Positions 15,949 through 23,893 of a stretch of DNA of 64,000 nucleotides are shown one piece after another. The stretch is from assembly GCA_022655215.1 (NCBI GenBank), contig JALCUE010000001.1, positions 558,001 through 622,000 on the forward strand, given 5' to 3'. The translations under genes were made by a program, and so were the position numbers. This DNA is from Atopobiaceae bacterium. Lineage in GTDB: Bacteria > Actinomycetota > Coriobacteriia > Coriobacteriales > Atopobiaceae. The notes below the pieces were generated by a model, which made no database searches, was not told the origin of the DNA, and saw only the letters and a list, made by a program, of their open reading frames with translations. Numbering within the stretch: the stretch's first letter is position 1; each line of letters opens with the position of its first letter.

Positions 15949-17034
15949 GTGACCCAGACCACGGATGGCCTCGAGGTCGACGGCGGGCAGGCTCAGGTCG
16001 TGCCTGTCGAGGGAAAGGCCGACGAGGGGCATAAGCCGCATCACGGGAAGCACAAGGAGCACGAGAAGCTCGGCTTCGTCATCCGCTTCCTCTATGTCTA
16101 CTACGGGCTCTGGCTCCTCTTCGGCCTCGCCTATTTCGCGCTCACCTCCAGAGACGTCATCGTCTATGACGTGAACACCATCTACATGTTCATCGGGATG
16201 GTCATCTACGGCATCTGCTTCTGGCTCATAGCGAAGAGGCTCCGTTTCGCACGCACCGCGATCGTGGTCGCGAACGTGATTGACCTCTCGCTGCAGGTGC
16301 TGAACCTCATCTCCGGGGAGCTCTCCCTCGTCGGCTTCGCGGTCAACGCCGCCATCCACATCCTGCTCATCGCCTACTTCGTCCGTGGGGAGAGGCCTCG
16401 CAAGGTGCTCTACAGGGATCTCGATGCGAACACCAAGCGGGATGTCTCCATGCCGAGGATCAACCAGCTCGCCTTCTGGAGGAACCTCCTCATGTACTAC
16501 TGCGTGTTCGCGGTGGTGGGCCATTGGATGGAGGCAGGGTTCTGCATGCTCATCCGCTGGGGCGTCGTCGCCGGCTCGTACGATCCGTCCAACACGTCGC
16601 TCTGGCGTGACTGGCTCTATCCCTTCCCACCTGACGGCGTGGGCTTCGTGGCTTGCGTGCTGCTGCTGTATCCCATCAAGAACTGGCTCCAGGATCACAT
16701 CCACGTCCGCTTCGCGCCCCTCGTGATCAGCTTCGTCATCAACGGTCTGGTCTGCGTCCTCATCGAGCTGTGCTTCGGCCTCGTGGTGAACCCGCACTTC
16801 GAGCTCTGGAACTACTCGGATATGTTCTGCAACTTCATGGGGCAGATATGTCTGCAGAACGGGATCGGCTTCGCCATGATATCGACCCTCATCACGTGGG
16901 TCCTCTACCCGTTCATAGAACGTCAGCTGGACAGGGTCTCGAAGGATGGGATGGCCATCCTCGCACCCGCCGTGTTCGTGTTCTATGCGGTGCTGCAGTG
17001 CCTCTATCTCGTGAACCCGCCGTCACTCGGCTGA
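15949..17034 (+). CDS. Multi-pass membrane protein, putative ABC-transporter type IV (CmpB-like)
   Basis: This 361-residue protein has a charged His/Lys-rich N-terminal tail and about nine hydrophobic helices. The C-terminal half carries features of the PF06541 'putative ABC-transporter type IV' family: 'GHWMEAGFCMLIRWGVVAGS', 'LWNYSDMFCNFMGQICL' and a following 'GFAMISTLITWVLYPF'. The molecular role of that family is not established. GTG at 15949 has AAAGGGGAG 7 bases upstream and is preferred. ATG at 15925 lies only ~12 bases after a TAATAT hexamer and would be nearly leaderless. A perfect terminator hairpin follows. Confidence 0.72.
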   Translation: MTQTTDGLEVDGGQAQVVPVEGKADEGHKPHHGKHKEHEKLGFVIRFLYVYYGLWLLFGLAYFALTSRDVIVYDVNTIYMFIGMVIYGICFWLIAKRLRFARTAIVVANVIDLSLQVLNLISGELSLVGFAVNAAIHILLIAYFVRGERPRKVLYRDLDANTKRDVSMPRINQLAFWRNLLMYYCVFAVVGHWMEAGFCMLIRWGVVAGSYDPSNTSLWRDWLYPFPPDGVGFVACVLLLYPIKNWLQDHIHVRFAPLVISFVINGLVCVLIELCFGLVVNPHFELWNYSDMFCNFMGQICLQNGIGFAMISTLITWVLYPFIERQLDRVSKDGMAILAPAVFVFYAVLQCLYLVNPPSLG

Positions 17035-17065
17035 CCCGTCCCCGCATCAGGACAAGCCCGACCAT

Positions 17066-17105
17066 GAGAAGGCCCCGTCCCCGTTGCCAGGGATGGGGCC
17101 TTCTC
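17066..17105. terminator. Bidirectional terminator hairpin
   Basis: GAGAAGGCCCC (17066-17076) and GGGGCCTTCTC (17095-17105) form a perfect 11-bp stem between the convergent membrane-protein and pyrophosphatase genes. Confidence 0.8.
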
Positions 17106-17135
17106 GATCGCACGCTGCGATGTCCCGGGAGGGGA

Positions 17136-18794
17136 CTACTCCTCCTGCGCCTCCTGCATGGTGGCCATGAGGGGCGGGATGACCTGCTTCTTGCGGCTCA
17201 CGACGCCGGGGAGCGTCGCCTGACCGTCGTGGGCGTCGACGCCGAACGCGCGGCTCACGACCTCGTCGGCTCCCTCGCCGTAGTAGAGCATCTCGGTGGT
17301 CTGGGTCTTCACGTCCGTGAACATGAACAGGACCATCGGCAGCTCCTCCTCGGCGGCGCCGTCCTTGAGATAGGGCCCCACCAGCGCCTCGGCGGCCTTG
17401 CGGCTGGCCTCGGTCATGTAGCTTCCCTGGCCGACGCCGAAGTGGACGTTGCCACGCGAGAAGACCTTGAAGTCGGAGTGGAAGACCTCCTCCGCGGTGC
17501 GACCCGTGAGGTCGGAGCCGGCATCGAACATGGCGTCCGCATAGGCGTCGATGTCCTCGCCGCAGATGCGCGCGAGCTCGGTCGCGGCGTGACGGTCCTT
17601 CTCGGTGCAGGTGGGCGAGCGGAACGCCAGGGTGTCGGAGAGGATGGCCGAGAGCATCAGGCCTGCGATGCGAGGCGGTATCTGGACGCCCTTCTCGCCG
17701 AAGATGTCGAAGATGATGGTCGACGTGCAGCCCACGGGCTCGTTCCTGAACCAGACCGGACCGCTCGTCTCGATGGAGCCGATGCGGTGGTGGTCGATGA
17801 TCTCCATGATCTCGGCCTGGTCGAGTCCGTCGACGGCCTGGGACTGCTCGTTGTGGTCGACGAGGATGACGTGCTTCTTCTTGGCGTTGAGCATCCCCAT
17901 GCCGCCCACGATGCCGCAGTAGTGGCCATCCTCGTCGAGGACGGGGAAGTAGCGGTGGCGGGAGCTGGCCATGACCTTGCGCGCGTCATCCACTGAGGTG
18001 TTGACGCTGAACTTGAGGATGCCCTCGGTGAGCATGCGCGCGCGGACGGGCATGGCCATGCTGATGAGACGAGCCGTCGCGTAGGTGTCGTGCGGGGTGG
18101 TGATGACGGTGCAGTCACGCTTGCGTGCGAGCTCGAGCACGTCGGCGTCGACGTCGGCGTCGCAGCAGATGACCAGGCAGCCGGCGCCGTTCTCCACCGC
18201 GAAGCGCTGGGTCTCGGGACGATTGGTGACCAGAAGCAGGTCGCCCGGCTCGATGGAGCCGTCCATCATCTCGGGGCTCGTGCCCACGCGGACGTGCCCG
18301 CGGTCGATCCTGGCCTCGGGGTCGCCCAGCACCATGGTGCCCTTGAGCGTCTCCACGACGTTGGCATACTTCGTGGCCGAGGCCGAGAGCACCTCGGTGC
18401 TGAAGATGTCCATGTTGGCGTTGGCGATGTCCTTGATGGCGATGAGGCCGATGAGGTCGTTCTCCTCGTCGGTCACGGCGAGCGTGTCGAGCTTGATGTC
18501 GCGCATGAGGCTCCAGGCCTCGTACAGGCTCATCTCGCAGTCGATGCCCGGCTGACGCTGGATCTCGAGATCCTTGATCTGGGGCGTGACCGTGGTGATG
18601 AGCTGCGGCTCCTCGAAACCGAAGTGCTTCAGCACGAACGCGGTCTCGCGGCTCACGGTGCCGGCGCGACGAGCCTCGTAGATGTGCTCGCCGGTCTGGT
18701 TCTTGAGATAGGCGTAGGCGATCGCCGAGCAGATGCTGTCGGTGTCGGGATGCTGGTGGCCGATGATGTTTACCTTGCGGATTGCCTCAGGCAT
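17136..18794 (-). CDS. ppaC: CBS-domain manganese-dependent inorganic pyrophosphatase
   Basis: This 552-residue family II pyrophosphatase hydrolyses PPi to phosphate. The DHH core is split: 'IIGHQHPDTDSICSAIAYAY' at the N-terminus, then an insert of two CBS modules and a DRTGG-like region (about residues 75-320), then 'DHHRIGSIETSGPVWFRNEP' and the C-terminal DHHA2 domain. The insert is typical of nucleotide-regulated CBS-PPases, inhibited by AMP/ADP and activated by ATP or diadenosine polyphosphates. GAGGAG lies 6 bases before the ATG at 18794; the longer frame has no support. It is divergent from phosphofructokinase across 163 bp, a sensible pairing of energy-charge-linked functions. Confidence 0.92.
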   Translation of the reverse strand: MPEAIRKVNIIGHQHPDTDSICSAIAYAYLKNQTGEHIYEARRAGTVSRETAFVLKHFGFEEPQLITTVTPQIKDLEIQRQPGIDCEMSLYEAWSLMRDIKLDTLAVTDEENDLIGLIAIKDIANANMDIFSTEVLSASATKYANVVETLKGTMVLGDPEARIDRGHVRVGTSPEMMDGSIEPGDLLLVTNRPETQRFAVENGAGCLVICCDADVDADVLELARKRDCTVITTPHDTYATARLISMAMPVRARMLTEGILKFSVNTSVDDARKVMASSRHRYFPVLDEDGHYCGIVGGMGMLNAKKKHVILVDHNEQSQAVDGLDQAEIMEIIDHHRIGSIETSGPVWFRNEPVGCTSTIIFDIFGEKGVQIPPRIAGLMLSAILSDTLAFRSPTCTEKDRHAATELARICGEDIDAYADAMFDAGSDLTGRTAEEVFHSDFKVFSRGNVHFGVGQGSYMTEASRKAAEALVGPYLKDGAAEEELPMVLFMFTDVKTQTTEMLYYGEGADEVVSRAFGVDAHDGQATLPGVVSRKKQVIPPLMATMQEAQEE

Positions 18795-18957
18795 TGCATG
18801 CTCCTCGAGGGTCGGTTTCTCGTTCCTGTCGAGGATAGCACGCGCGTGCGCGCGTGGTCCCATGCCATCTTGCCGCCCTTGGGCCCAACACGCCCTCTTT
18901 GTGCCAAACTGTCACCGAGCGGCGTGGTGCCGCACGGGTCTTCGGAGAGGACGATTC

Positions 18958-20040
18958 ATGCTGAGAATCGGAATGCTCACCAGCGGCGGCGACTGCCAGG
19001 CGCTGAACGCCACGATGAGGGGCATCGTCAAGACCGTCCTTGGCAACTCCAAGGAGCAGGTCGAGATCTACGGCTTCGAGGACGGATACCGCGGCCTCAT
19101 CTACGGCAAGTTCCGCATCCTCACCTGGAAGGACTTCTCCGGCATCCTCACCGTCGGTGGCACGATCCTCGGCACGAGCCGCACTCCCTTCAAGCTCCTC
19201 GACGAGCCTGACGAGAACGGCATGGACAAGGTCGAGGCCATGAAGCAGACCTATCACAAGCTCAACCTCGACGTGCTCTGCATGCTCGGCGGCAATGGCT
19301 CCACCAAGACGGCCAACCGCCTGCGTGAGGAGGGCCTCAACGTCATCGCGCTCCCCAAGACCATCGACAACGACACCTGGGGCACGGACATGACGTTCGG
19401 CTTCCCCAGCGCCATCGACGTGGCCACGCGTGCCATCGATGACATCCACACCACTGCGAGCTCGCATGGCCGCGTGTTCGTGATAGAGATCATGGGCCAC
19501 AAGGTGGGCTGGATCCCCCTGTACGCGGGAGTCGCCGGCGGCGCCGACGTCATCCTCATCCCCGAGATCCCCTACGAGACCAAGAACGTCATCAAGGCCA
19601 TCGAGGACCGTGAGGAGAGAGGTGGGCGCTTCGCCATCATCGTCGTGGCCGAGGGCGCCATCACCAAGCAGGACGCCGCGCTTCCCAAGAAGGAGTACAA
19701 GGCGAAGGTCGCGGCAAGGAAGTATCCGTCCGTCGCCTACGAGGTGGCAGATGACATCGCCGCCGAGACGGGCCGCGAGGTGCGCGTCGCCCTTCCGGGT
19801 CATACTCAGCGCGGCGGTGCCCCCTCCGCCTACGACCGCATCTTCGCCACGCAGTGCGGCGTCGAGGCGGCCCGGGCCATCCTGGCGGGCGAGTCGGGCT
19901 TCATGATCGCGCAGCGGAAGGGCTCGATGTGCCGTGTGCCGCTTGGCGACGTGGCCGGAAAGCTCAAGTACGTCGACCCCGAGAGCGACCTCGTGCAGGA
20001 GGCCAAGCTCATGGGCATCAGCTTCGGTGACGAGGCCTAG
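18958..20040 (+). CDS. pfkA: 6-phosphofructokinase (group III-like)
   Basis: This 360-residue glycolytic kinase phosphorylates fructose-6-phosphate. 'MLRIGMLTSGGDCQALNATM' is the nucleotide-binding start, 'GGNGSTKTANRL' (111-122) is the phosphate-donor loop, 'ALPKTIDNDTWGTDMTFGF' holds the catalytic Asp137, and 'PGHTQRGGAPSAYDR' binds sugar phosphate. The donor-selectivity positions are Gly114 and Lys134. The Gly/Lys combination is found in group III actinobacterial ATP-PFKs, whereas PPi enzymes usually have Asp/Lys. Unusually, Asn113 replaces the Asp of 'GGDG'. ATP is therefore the likelier donor but this is not settled. The ATG at 18958 follows GGAGAGGA. Confidence 0.92.
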   Translation: MLRIGMLTSGGDCQALNATMRGIVKTVLGNSKEQVEIYGFEDGYRGLIYGKFRILTWKDFSGILTVGGTILGTSRTPFKLLDEPDENGMDKVEAMKQTYHKLNLDVLCMLGGNGSTKTANRLREEGLNVIALPKTIDNDTWGTDMTFGFPSAIDVATRAIDDIHTTASSHGRVFVIEIMGHKVGWIPLYAGVAGGADVILIPEIPYETKNVIKAIEDREERGGRFAIIVVAEGAITKQDAALPKKEYKAKVAARKYPSVAYEVADDIAAETGREVRVALPGHTQRGGAPSAYDRIFATQCGVEAARAILAGESGFMIAQRKGSMCRVPLGDVAGKLKYVDPESDLVQEAKLMGISFGDEA

Positions 20041-20261
20041 CCTCGTTCGATTCCCGTGTGCGACGCGGCCTGACGGGCGTTGATCTCGCTTATCTCCATG
20101 ATGCCGTCTATGTACGGCTGGTAGATGGCATAGGGGTCGCCTGTGCCCATGCTGCATGCGCCGCAGAAGTCGCAGCTACCCTTGCCGCAGAAGTCGAGTG
20201 ACCTCTCGATGATGGTCACGCGCTGCTCGCGCGTCGTGTCCTTGATGAGGATGCTGTCCAT
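20037..20261 (-). CDS. Small cysteine-cluster protein of unknown function
   Basis: This 74-residue protein begins 'MDSILIKDTTREQRVTIIER'. Its centre carries four cysteines in 'CGKGSCDFCGACSMG', an iron-sulfur or zinc-type spacing. It then has 'DPYAIYQPYIDGIMEI' and a polar tail. I do not recognise the family. AAGGGAGA precedes the ATG at 20261. Its stop overlaps the convergent phosphofructokinase stop by four bases. Codon use matches its neighbours and the Cys cluster is coherent, so I consider it a real gene. Confidence 0.65.
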   Translation of the reverse strand: MDSILIKDTTREQRVTIIERSLDFCGKGSCDFCGACSMGTGDPYAIYQPYIDGIMEISEINARQAASHTGIERG

Positions 20262-20345
20262 GTGAGTCTCCCTTTCATCAGCCGACTCGCACGATAGCCT
20301 CATCCGAGAGGACTGTCCATGCGCGCGGGTCTCACGCGTCAGACG

Positions 20346-21662
20346 TCACTTGCTTGCCCAGCGGTCCGCGCCCCTTCGTGCCCTCTCGAGAGGTCCGGCG
20401 TACCAGCCCATGCCTTCCTCCACGGCCTCCTCGAGTGCCATCTCGGCGTCCACATACAGGTCGAGCACCTGCGCGTGGCTGCCGCCGTTGGCGATCACGT
20501 CGCGCTCGCACTCCTCCGCGAGACGGAGGGCGGCGCTTCCCCTCACGGCCGCGTAGTCGTCATCCTTCGCGATGTCATACGCCTTCCGATAGAGAGCCAT
20601 GGCACGTTCGGGGTCCCGCTCCATGCCCTTGCCCGAGGAGAGGAGGTCCGCGAGCCTGTAGCAGGCCTCGGCGTTGCCCATCCCCGCGGCCCTCTCGAAG
20701 CAGGAGGCCGCACGGACGAGGTCGACCTTGCCGGTCCTGCCGTAGGCATGGATGTAGCCGAGGTTGCAGAGCGCCTGGGCGTTGCCCATGTCGGCACTTC
20801 GCTCATACCATCGCTCGGCCTCGCGGAAGCACTCGTCGGCATGGCCTCCGTCGGACCGCATCCCCTCGTCGAAGTAGGTCGCCCCGATGTCGAGGGATAG
20901 GTCGCCCCCCACGCGCTCGTCGGCGTCCCTCGTGTAGTCCTCGGGCGTCGGCGTGACCCCGAACTCGGTGTCGCACGGCAGCGCCAGAAGGCCTGCCGGC
21001 GTCTCGTCATCCGATCCGGCTATGAGGCCTACGAGGATGGTGTCACCTGCTCCGAGCGAGCCGTCATCCCCTGGCTCGTTGAGAAGGGTCGCCGTGAAGA
21101 GGAGGCCGTCCCTGACGTGATCGTCGTGATATGGACCCTCGAGCGTCGCCCAGACGTGCTCCTCGAACGGGGATTGCCCTCCGCTGACGAGCAGAACCTC
21201 GACGTCATCCGGGAAGGCCGGGTGGCGGAAGCGGTCGAGCCGCGTGTCCTCGCGAGTCGACATGACCGCCTCGCTCGCCAGGTGATCCGAGAGTGCGATC
21301 GCGACATGCTCGCGTAGGGTGGGGGAGAGTTCCCTGAGGTCGAACGTCTGCATCACCTCGGCGTCGAGAGGACCCACCCCCTCCTCGTCGTCTGTCCCAT
21401 CAGTACCCAGGAGTGCGGTCATCTGGCTCGTCGCGAGCGTGTCGTACTCGTCCTCCACCTTCGCGGTGGCGACGCGGTAGGGACAGAGCATTTCGAACAC
21501 GAGACCGTCCTCATGGTCCACGAACGGGCAGACGACCATGCCGTCGGCCTCGGCGTCCCACGCGTCACCGAGGGGCTCAGCATCCGCTGCCGGCAGGCGA
21601 TAGGCGATGGCGAGGGGCGTTCCCGCGCACGTTCGGAACGTGAGCTCCCCGAGCTTCGCCAT
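20346..21662 (-). CDS. Sel1-repeat (TPR-like) protein
   Basis: In this 438-residue protein the first ~240 residues are an unassigned, acidic domain ('VCPFVDHEDGLVFEMLCPYR', 'DTILVGLIAGSDDETPAG'). The C-terminal ~200 residues carry Sel1-like helical repeats, clearly 'ERWYERSADMGNAQALCNLG', 'SCFERAAGMGNAEACYRLAD' and 'PERAMALYRKAYDIAKDDD'. Sel1 repeats are protein-interaction scaffolds. No signal peptide is visible, so it is probably cytoplasmic. AAGGGAG stands 6 bases before the ATG. It starts two bases after the stop of the diguanylate-cyclase gene and is likely cotranscribed with it, perhaps as a partner. Confidence 0.8.
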   Translation of the reverse strand: MAKLGELTFRTCAGTPLAIAYRLPAADAEPLGDAWDAEADGMVVCPFVDHEDGLVFEMLCPYRVATAKVEDEYDTLATSQMTALLGTDGTDDEEGVGPLDAEVMQTFDLRELSPTLREHVAIALSDHLASEAVMSTREDTRLDRFRHPAFPDDVEVLLVSGGQSPFEEHVWATLEGPYHDDHVRDGLLFTATLLNEPGDDGSLGAGDTILVGLIAGSDDETPAGLLALPCDTEFGVTPTPEDYTRDADERVGGDLSLDIGATYFDEGMRSDGGHADECFREAERWYERSADMGNAQALCNLGYIHAYGRTGKVDLVRAASCFERAAGMGNAEACYRLADLLSSGKGMERDPERAMALYRKAYDIAKDDDYAAVRGSAALRLAEECERDVIANGGSHAQVLDLYVDAEMALEEAVEEGMGWYAGPLERARRGADRWASK

Positions 21663-21664
21663 GT

Positions 21665-22831
21665 CTACTCCCTTGACTCGCGAACGTGTGCCATCCGCTT
21701 GTTCTCATACATCTCGAGGTCGGCCTCGTCGAACAGCTTCGTGAAGGACGCACCCTCGACCTTGCCGCTCCTGGCGAAGCCGATGCTCATCTCGAGACGA
21801 TACGTCTCTCCCGTCGGGTCCTCCGCGGCGAGGAGCATGTTCTCCTGGGCGATCTCGTGGCGGATGCTCGACACGATGTCGCGGACCTCCCGCTCGCTCG
21901 CGTCCTCGAGAAGGATCGCGAACTCATCGCCCCCGAGCCGTGCCAGGAAGCCCGACCTGGAGGACATCGCACGCTGGAGCGCATGCGCGCATCGTACGAG
22001 GGCCTGGTCGCCGGTCGAATGACCCAGCGTGTCGTTCACGCGCTTGAAGTGGTCGAGGTCCATCATGACGAGCTGCATGGTGGAACCCTCTCCGAGCTCC
22101 GCCCATCTCTCTGCCGAGTAGTCGTCGAACCTCCTGCGGTTGTTGAGCTTGGTGAGGGGGTCCGTGGACAGGTCGTCCTTCTGGAGGTACACGTAGCAGG
22201 CGAGTATCGAGATGATGAGGCTCGTCCATATGGTGGAGAGTCCGTAGAACAGTACCTGGAGGATGGAGCCGGCAAGGGGGATCATCATGAAGAAGGCGAG
22301 CATGCGATACCTGCGGCGGCTGAAGCGCGGCGCTCTGCGGTACTCGCTCGTGCTGATGACCACCGACGCCGCCATGTGCAGGAAGGGGATGAACCCCACG
22401 AGGGGGAAGTAGGGTCCTCGGTGGTATACGTTCGAGGCGTCCACGGTGAAGATCCAACCTGTCCAGGCGTTCGTGGCGAGGATGGCGAAGCCTATCAGCA
22501 CGGGGATGAGGAACGGGACGCGGATGCGCTCGTAGGCCCTGTCGGAGACGATGCTCGTGCAGTAGAGAAGGCCAAGATAGCAAGGCACGATGTCGAGTGC
22601 CCAGTAGAGGTAGCAGATCGCGTTCTCAAGCACGTTGCCGAAGGGCAGGTCGTTCCCATCGAACGCCCAACCGAGCATGTCGGCGGCAAGGATGGCCACG
22701 GCCGACATCTCGAGAGCCCTGAACAGGCGTTGGCTCCTGGTGAGAAGACCGCCTCGCGTCCTGCTCATGATCACGAAGACCACGAGCATGCCGAAGACGT
22801 CGATCTCGATGTTCGCGATGTCGCTGATCAC
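21665..22831 (-). CDS. Membrane diguanylate cyclase (GGDEF)
   Basis: This 388-residue protein makes cyclic di-GMP from two GTP. The N-terminal ~210 residues hold about six to seven hydrophobic helices acting as a membrane sensor ('IDVFGMLVVFVIMS', 'MMIPLAGSILQVLFYGLSTI'). After 'DPLTKLNNRRRFDDY' comes the GGDEF domain with 'MMDLDHFKRVNDTLGHSTGD' and the intact active site 'LARLGGDEFAILL'. No RxxD inhibitory site is evident just before GGDEF. GTG at 22831 is preferred because AGAGGGG lies 8 bases upstream; GTG at 22882 is an alternative without a ribosome site. It precedes the Sel1-repeat gene and is near an HD-GYP gene at 25.5 kb. Confidence 0.87.
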   Translation of the reverse strand: MISDIANIEIDVFGMLVVFVIMSRTRGGLLTRSQRLFRALEMSAVAILAADMLGWAFDGNDLPFGNVLENAICYLYWALDIVPCYLGLLYCTSIVSDRAYERIRVPFLIPVLIGFAILATNAWTGWIFTVDASNVYHRGPYFPLVGFIPFLHMAASVVISTSEYRRAPRFSRRRYRMLAFFMMIPLAGSILQVLFYGLSTIWTSLIISILACYVYLQKDDLSTDPLTKLNNRRRFDDYSAERWAELGEGSTMQLVMMDLDHFKRVNDTLGHSTGDQALVRCAHALQRAMSSRSGFLARLGGDEFAILLEDASEREVRDIVSSIRHEIAQENMLLAAEDPTGETYRLEMSIGFARSGKVEGASFTKLFDEADLEMYENKRMAHVRESRE

Positions 22832-23006
22832 GGGGAGGCCCCTCTCAGACCGTAGGAATCCCTTCCTGCTTCTGTACCCCACGCCAGTACTCAGCCACGG
22901 ATGATTCTAGGCGATTCATCATCCAATGCGTTCGACTCGGCGTGCGGCCGGCGGTCCATGAGGGGTATTGTATCCGCAGGAAGGATGAACCGGAGGAGGG
23001 GTCCTG

Positions 23007-23453
23007 TTGTCCTTGGATCTGCCGAGAAGGCATTCCGTCATGGTCGTGGGGTGCGGCGTCCTGGGCGCGTCCCTCGCCACCAAGCTCTCCTGCAGGGGTT
23101 ATGACGTCTGCGCGATCGATGAGGGGCTCGTCGGCCTCGAGAACCTCGGTGACGACTTCTCCGGCTTCACGGACGTGGGTGATGGGAGCAGCGCGGAGGT
23201 GCTCGAGCGCAACGGCATCGAGAACGCCTCGGTCGTCCTCGCCCTCACCGGTCATGACAACACGAACATCCTCATAGCCGAGCAGGCCAAGGCATGCTAT
23301 GGGGTCGAGAAGGTCTACGCCCGCCTCTTCGACGAGGCCAAGGCCCGCCTCATCGAGCCCATGGGCATCGGCGCCCTGTGCCCGCGAAGGCTTTGCGAGG
23401 ACCAGTTCGCCTCCATGTCGGGCATCGTGGTCCCGGAGGACGACGACCTATGA
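23007..23453 (+). CDS. trkA: TrkA-type K+ channel regulator, NAD-binding half-size subunit
   Basis: This 148-residue RCK-N protein has an intact Rossmann motif ('VMVVGCGVLGASLATKL', GxGxxG) and the acidic ribose-binding residue ('AIDE'). It continues with 'VLALTGHDNTNILIAEQAK' and ends after 'GIVVPEDDDL'. The C-terminal RCK-C domain of KtrA/TrkA is absent. TTG at 23007 is preferred (GGAGGAGGG 6 bases upstream); ATG 23040 is the alternative. The TGA overlaps the ATG of the next gene, and both precede TrkH, so the three are translationally coupled. It would gate the potassium transporter in response to NAD(H) or nucleotides. Confidence 0.87.
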   Translation: MSLDLPRRHSVMVVGCGVLGASLATKLSCRGYDVCAIDEGLVGLENLGDDFSGFTDVGDGSSAEVLERNGIENASVVLALTGHDNTNILIAEQAKACYGVEKVYARLFDEAKARLIEPMGIGALCPRRLCEDQFASMSGIVVPEDDDL

Positions 23454-23893
23454 GAATCGTCATCGCTGGAAGCAACGACGAGGCCTTCTACCTCGTGGAC
23501 TCCCTTCTCAGATCAGGACATGACGTGAGCGTCGTCTGTGACGACCATCTCCGTGCCATGAGGTTCGACGAGGCGTATGGCGTCGAGGTCATCGAGGGCG
23601 ACCCGTCGGACGCCAGCGTCCTTGCCGACGTCTCGTTCAACGGCGTCGACGTGGTCATATCCCTGTGCGAGGACGATGCGGACAACCTGGTGGTATGCCA
23701 GACGGCCAAGGAGGTCTTCGGTGTGAGCCGAACGGTCTGCACCGTGAGGAACCCGCGGAACGTCGAGGTCTTCAAGAGGCTCGGCGTCTCGATCGCCATC
23801 AGCGGGACGCATCTGCTCGCCCGCGTCATCGGTCGTGCCTCGACGATGGACGACGTCTCCAAGATCCTGAGGTCCCATGGTCGCGCGGAGTGA
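23450..23893 (+). CDS. Second TrkA-like half-size subunit with degenerate nucleotide motif
   Basis: This 147-residue RCK-N-like protein has 'MRIVIAGSNDEAFYLVDSLL' where the GxGxxG loop should be; only the first Gly survives. It then has 'EVIEGDPSDASVLADVSFNG', 'VDVVISLCEDDADNLVVCQT' and 'TVRNPRNVEVFKRLGVSIAI'. Like its upstream neighbour it lacks an RCK-C domain. The pair may form a heteromeric ring in which only the first subunit binds dinucleotide (inference). It starts inside the previous gene's stop codon (ATGA), and its own end overlaps the trkH start by 17 bp. Confidence 0.85.
   Translation: MRIVIAGSNDEAFYLVDSLLRSGHDVSVVCDDHLRAMRFDEAYGVEVIEGDPSDASVLADVSFNGVDVVISLCEDDADNLVVCQTAKEVFGVSRTVCTVRNPRNVEVFKRLGVSIAISGTHLLARVIGRASTMDDVSKILRSHGRAE

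Noticed and set aside
18787-20157. 456-codon minus-strand frame opposite phosphofructokinase
   Set aside because: Shadow of a highly biased gene; no motif and no ribosome site.
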